Part shown: positions 5,046-6,715 of the stretch, piece by piece | Numbering within the stretch: position 1 is the first letter of the stretch | Layout of the letters: each line of letters begins with the position of its first letter | Source: Lachnospiraceae bacterium UBA3801 | GTDB lineage: Bacteria > Bacillota > Clostridia > Lachnospirales > Lachnospiraceae | Length of the DNA stretch: 6,715 bases | Direction: 5' to 3' | Assembly: GCA_002368685.1 (NCBI GenBank) | Contig: DFEN01000034.1 | Location: forward strand, 1 to 6,715 | Translations under genes and position numbers: made by a program | Notes under the pieces: generated by a model | The model's database searches: none | What the model saw: only the letters and a program-made list of their open reading frames with translations | What the model was told of the DNA's origin: nothing

Positions 5046-5840
5046 ATGAAGCTTGGTATAATAGGCGCCGGAAATATGGCAAGTGCTATAATCGGTGGAA
5101 TAGTAAAAAAAGGAATAATAGCAAGTGGAGAGATTATATGCTCCTCACCTGTTGAAGCAGAAAGAGAAAAGGCAGCTAAGGAGTTTGGCATAAATGTAAC
5201 TGCGGATAATAAAGAGGTTGTTTCTAAGTCTGAGATAATTCTTCTTGCTGTTAAGCCACAGGTTATTCCTGTAGTTGCTGAAGAAATAAAGGGAGACCTA
5301 AAAGAAGATCAGCTCATCATTTCTATCGTAGCTGGTAAATCTATTGCCTGGTATAATGAAGCCTTCGGTCGTGAGCTCAAGGTAATAAGAACTATGCCTA
5401 ACACACCTGCTCTCGTAGGAGAGGGTATGACTGGAGTTAGTCCATCTGGTAAGGTTACAGAAGAAGAGCTGAGCAAGGCTCTCAGTATCCTTTCCTCCTT
5501 TGGGGAGGCAGAAGTCGTTCCTGAGAATCTGATGGATAGCGTAGTAGCAGTATCCGGTAGTTCACCAGCATATGTTTTCATGATGATAGAAGCAATGGCT
5601 GATGGAGCAGTAAAGCTTGGAATGCCTAGAGCAAAGGCTTATAAATTTGCTGCACAGGCAGTTCTTGGAAGTGCCAAGATGGTGCTCGAAACTGGAAAAC
5701 ATCCAGCAGAGCTTAAGGATATGGTTTGCTCACCAGCAGGTACAACTATTGAGGCTGTACAGGTGCTGGAAGAGGCAGGCTTTAGAGCAAGTCTAATAGA
5801 CGCGATGGAAGCGTGTGCTGAGGTGTCACGTAGACTGTAG
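5046..5840 (+). CDS. proC: Pyrroline-5-carboxylate reductase
   Basis: A 264-residue cytosolic enzyme of normal length that reduces 1-pyrroline-5-carboxylate to L-proline with NAD(P)H, the last step of proline synthesis. The start is ATG 5046 because GGAG (5034-5037) lies 8 bases upstream; an in-frame GTG at 5037 falls inside that ribosome binding site. The N-terminal Rossmann fold opens with IGAGNMA (6-12). AVKPQV (68-73) and RTMPNTPALVGEGMTG (115-130) are typical of the family. The C-terminal helical dimerisation domain includes VSGSSPAYVF (169-178) and the P5CR signature around SPAGTTIEAVQVLEE (229-243). It appears to be monocistronic: divergent promoter upstream and strong terminator downstream. 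No proA or proB is in view. A short stem, CTGTAG facing CTACAG (5835-5851), encloses the stop codon; its significance is unknown. Confidence 0.97.
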   Translation: MKLGIIGAGNMASAIIGGIVKKGIIASGEIICSSPVEAEREKAAKEFGINVTADNKEVVSKSEIILLAVKPQVIPVVAEEIKGDLKEDQLIISIVAGKSIAWYNEAFGRELKVIRTMPNTPALVGEGMTGVSPSGKVTEEELSKALSILSSFGEAEVVPENLMDSVVAVSGSSPAYVFMMIEAMADGAVKLGMPRAKAYKFAAQAVLGSAKMVLETGKHPAELKDMVCSPAGTTIEAVQVLEEAGFRASLIDAMEACAEVSRRL

Positions 5841-5896
5841 TGGGGCTACAGATGAATAGAAAATGTAAATGAAATAAAGGATAATTAGATGAATAA

Positions 5897-5935
5897 AACC
5901 CCCTCTTAGTAGAGTTGCTAAGAGGGGGTTGTTTT
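5897..5935. terminator. Strong bidirectional terminator between proC and the hydrogenase gene
   Basis: AACCCCCTCTTAG (5897-5909) and CTAAGAGGGGGTT (5918-5930) form a perfect 13-bp stem with an 8-base loop. On the plus strand it runs into GTTTT (5931-5935); on the minus strand the stem ends in TTTTATT. It lies 56 bases after the proC stop and 20 bases after the hydrogenase stop, so it should end both converging transcripts. Confidence 0.95.
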
Positions 5936-5950
5936 ACATTGATTTAGTAA

Positions 5951-6715
5951 TTAAACCTCATTGAAGCCTTCTCTTGCTGCATATGTTGTATGCAGAAGCT
6001 CATGTGCCTTATGGCTGTTTGGTTCACCAAGGAACTTCTCATACAGATCAATGATCTGAGGATTATTGTGTGACTGACGAAGAGTCTGTCTCTCATCCTC
6101 TGAGTAAAGAGCCTGAGCTCTCTTCTCCTTGTATGTATCCATGATGTCATCATCTTCGTTAGGAAGGAAGCACTCACGAACGTAAGGCTGACCACCACCG
6201 TTGATACATCCACCAGGACATCCCATAATCTCGATGAACTGATACTTTGACTTGCCTTCTCTGATCTCATCAAGGAGAACCTTAGCTGACTTCATACCTG
6301 AAGCAATAGCTACATTAACTGTTGTTCCGTTGATATCGATAGAAGCCTCTCTGATACCAGCATCATGTCCACGAACTGCCTTAAACTCGATAGGCTCTGA
6401 CTCCTTACCAGTAAGCTTGAAGTAAACTGTACGAAGTGCAGCCTCCATAACACCACCGGTAACACCGAAGATAACTCCGGCACCTGTGTAGTCGCCCATG
6501 ATATCCTGATCCCAATCTTCCTCTGGAAGCTTGTCGAATCTGATACCGGCACGCTTGATCATACGAGCAAGCTCTCTTGTTGTGATAACAGCATCTACAT
6601 CATCCAGTCCGTTAACCTTCAGCTGATCACGCTGTCTCTCAAACTTCTTAGCTGTACATGGCATTACAGATACTACGAATACATCTTCTGGCTTAACACC
6701 ATTCTGCTCAGCCCA
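5951..6715 (-). CDS. hydA: [FeFe]-hydrogenase catalytic subunit, C-terminal part (5' end beyond window)
   Basis: The frame stays open to the right edge, giving 254 visible residues of a longer protein; the ATG at 6664 is the Met of the MPC motif, not the start. The visible part is the C-terminal half of the H-cluster domain. It has the L2 motif MPCTAKKFE (18-26; cluster ligand C20 plus K and E), FGVTGGVMEAALR (83-95) and the L3 motif MGCPGGCINGGGQP (164-177; ligands C166 and C170). The 146-residue spacing from C20 to C166 is close to the 144 in Clostridium pasteurianum CpI. The tail (KRAQALY...RQSHNNP...LYEKFLGEP...HELLHTTY) is typical. The enzyme interconverts protons and H2 during fermentation. 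The first motif (TSCCPxW) and any ferredoxin-like or NADH-module domains lie outside, so monomeric HydA and the electron-bifurcating or NADP-linked HndD type cannot be told apart. The Ile codons I read are ATC or ATT, unlike the ATA-rich zntA, consistent with high expression. Confidence 0.95.
   Translation of the reverse strand, partial: WAEQNGVKPEDVFVVSVMPCTAKKFERQRDQLKVNGLDDVDAVITTRELARMIKRAGIRFDKLPEEDWDQDIMGDYTGAGVIFGVTGGVMEAALRTVYFKLTGKESEPIEFKAVRGHDAGIREASIDINGTTVNVAIASGMKSAKVLLDEIREGKSKYQFIEIMGCPGGCINGGGQPYVRECFLPNEDDDIMDTYKEKRAQALYSEDERQTLRQSHNNPQIIDLYEKFLGEPNSHKAHELLHTTYAAREGFNEV

Noticed and set aside
5944..6552. Additional minus-strand frames overlapping the hydrogenase gene
   Set aside because: The overlapping frame encodes the conserved [FeFe]-hydrogenase L2 and L3 motifs; the other frames are out-of-frame readings of it.
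1..6715. CRISPR array, insertion sequence, phage, toxin-antitoxin or tRNA
   Set aside because: No spaced identical repeats, transposase, integrase, paired small toxin genes or cloverleaf were seen; all sizeable frames are accounted for by the listed genes.

Overview
The window looks like chromosome from a low-GC, anaerobic, Gram-positive Clostridia-type bacterium, probably Lachnospiraceae or a close relative. The evidence is the strong AAGGAG-type ribosome binding sites, AT-rich intergenic DNA, a secreted 3D-domain protein of the clostridial type and an [FeFe]-hydrogenase. This placement is inferred from gene content and style; no marker gene settles it.

Layout, left to right. A bidirectional hairpin terminator (25-58) precedes a minus-strand gene for a small secreted 3D (RlpA-like barrel) protein (92-646). 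A 340-base intergenic region follows (647-986). It holds the likely 3D-gene promoter, then a near-consensus plus-strand promoter (785-813) with an ArsR-type operator candidate just downstream, then a leader carrying an interspersed-repeat-like hairpin (938-961).

That promoter drives a three-gene zinc/cadmium homeostasis operon. It encodes an SmtB-type ArsR repressor (987-1325), a free-standing 73-residue heavy-metal-associated (HMA) domain protein (1354-1575) and a ZntA-type P1B-ATPase with no N-terminal HMA domain of its own (1642-3648). The likely logic is as follows. The repressor holds the promoter closed until Zn, Cd or Pb fills its alpha-5 site. The small HMA protein then acts as the detached metal-binding domain or chaperone for the pump, which exports the metal. 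An unusual 15-bp degenerate tandem repeat fills the gap between the HMA gene and the pump gene.

The pump gene converges on hflX (3676-4923, minus), a ribosome-associated GTPase, with only 27 bp between them and no obvious terminator. hflX is divergent from proC (5046-5840, plus; pyrroline-5-carboxylate reductase). The hflX promoter lies so close to its ATG that the mRNA is predicted to be leaderless. A strong bidirectional terminator (5897-5935) separates proC from the converging 3' part of an [FeFe]-hydrogenase gene (5951-6715, minus), whose 5' end lies beyond the right edge.

Most of the window is ordinary housekeeping and stress-response sequence. I found no previously undescribed defence or mobile system. 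The items most worth a second look are the split HMA/pump arrangement with its tandem-repeat junction, the predicted leaderless hflX transcript, and the repeat-derived hairpin in the metal-operon leader.
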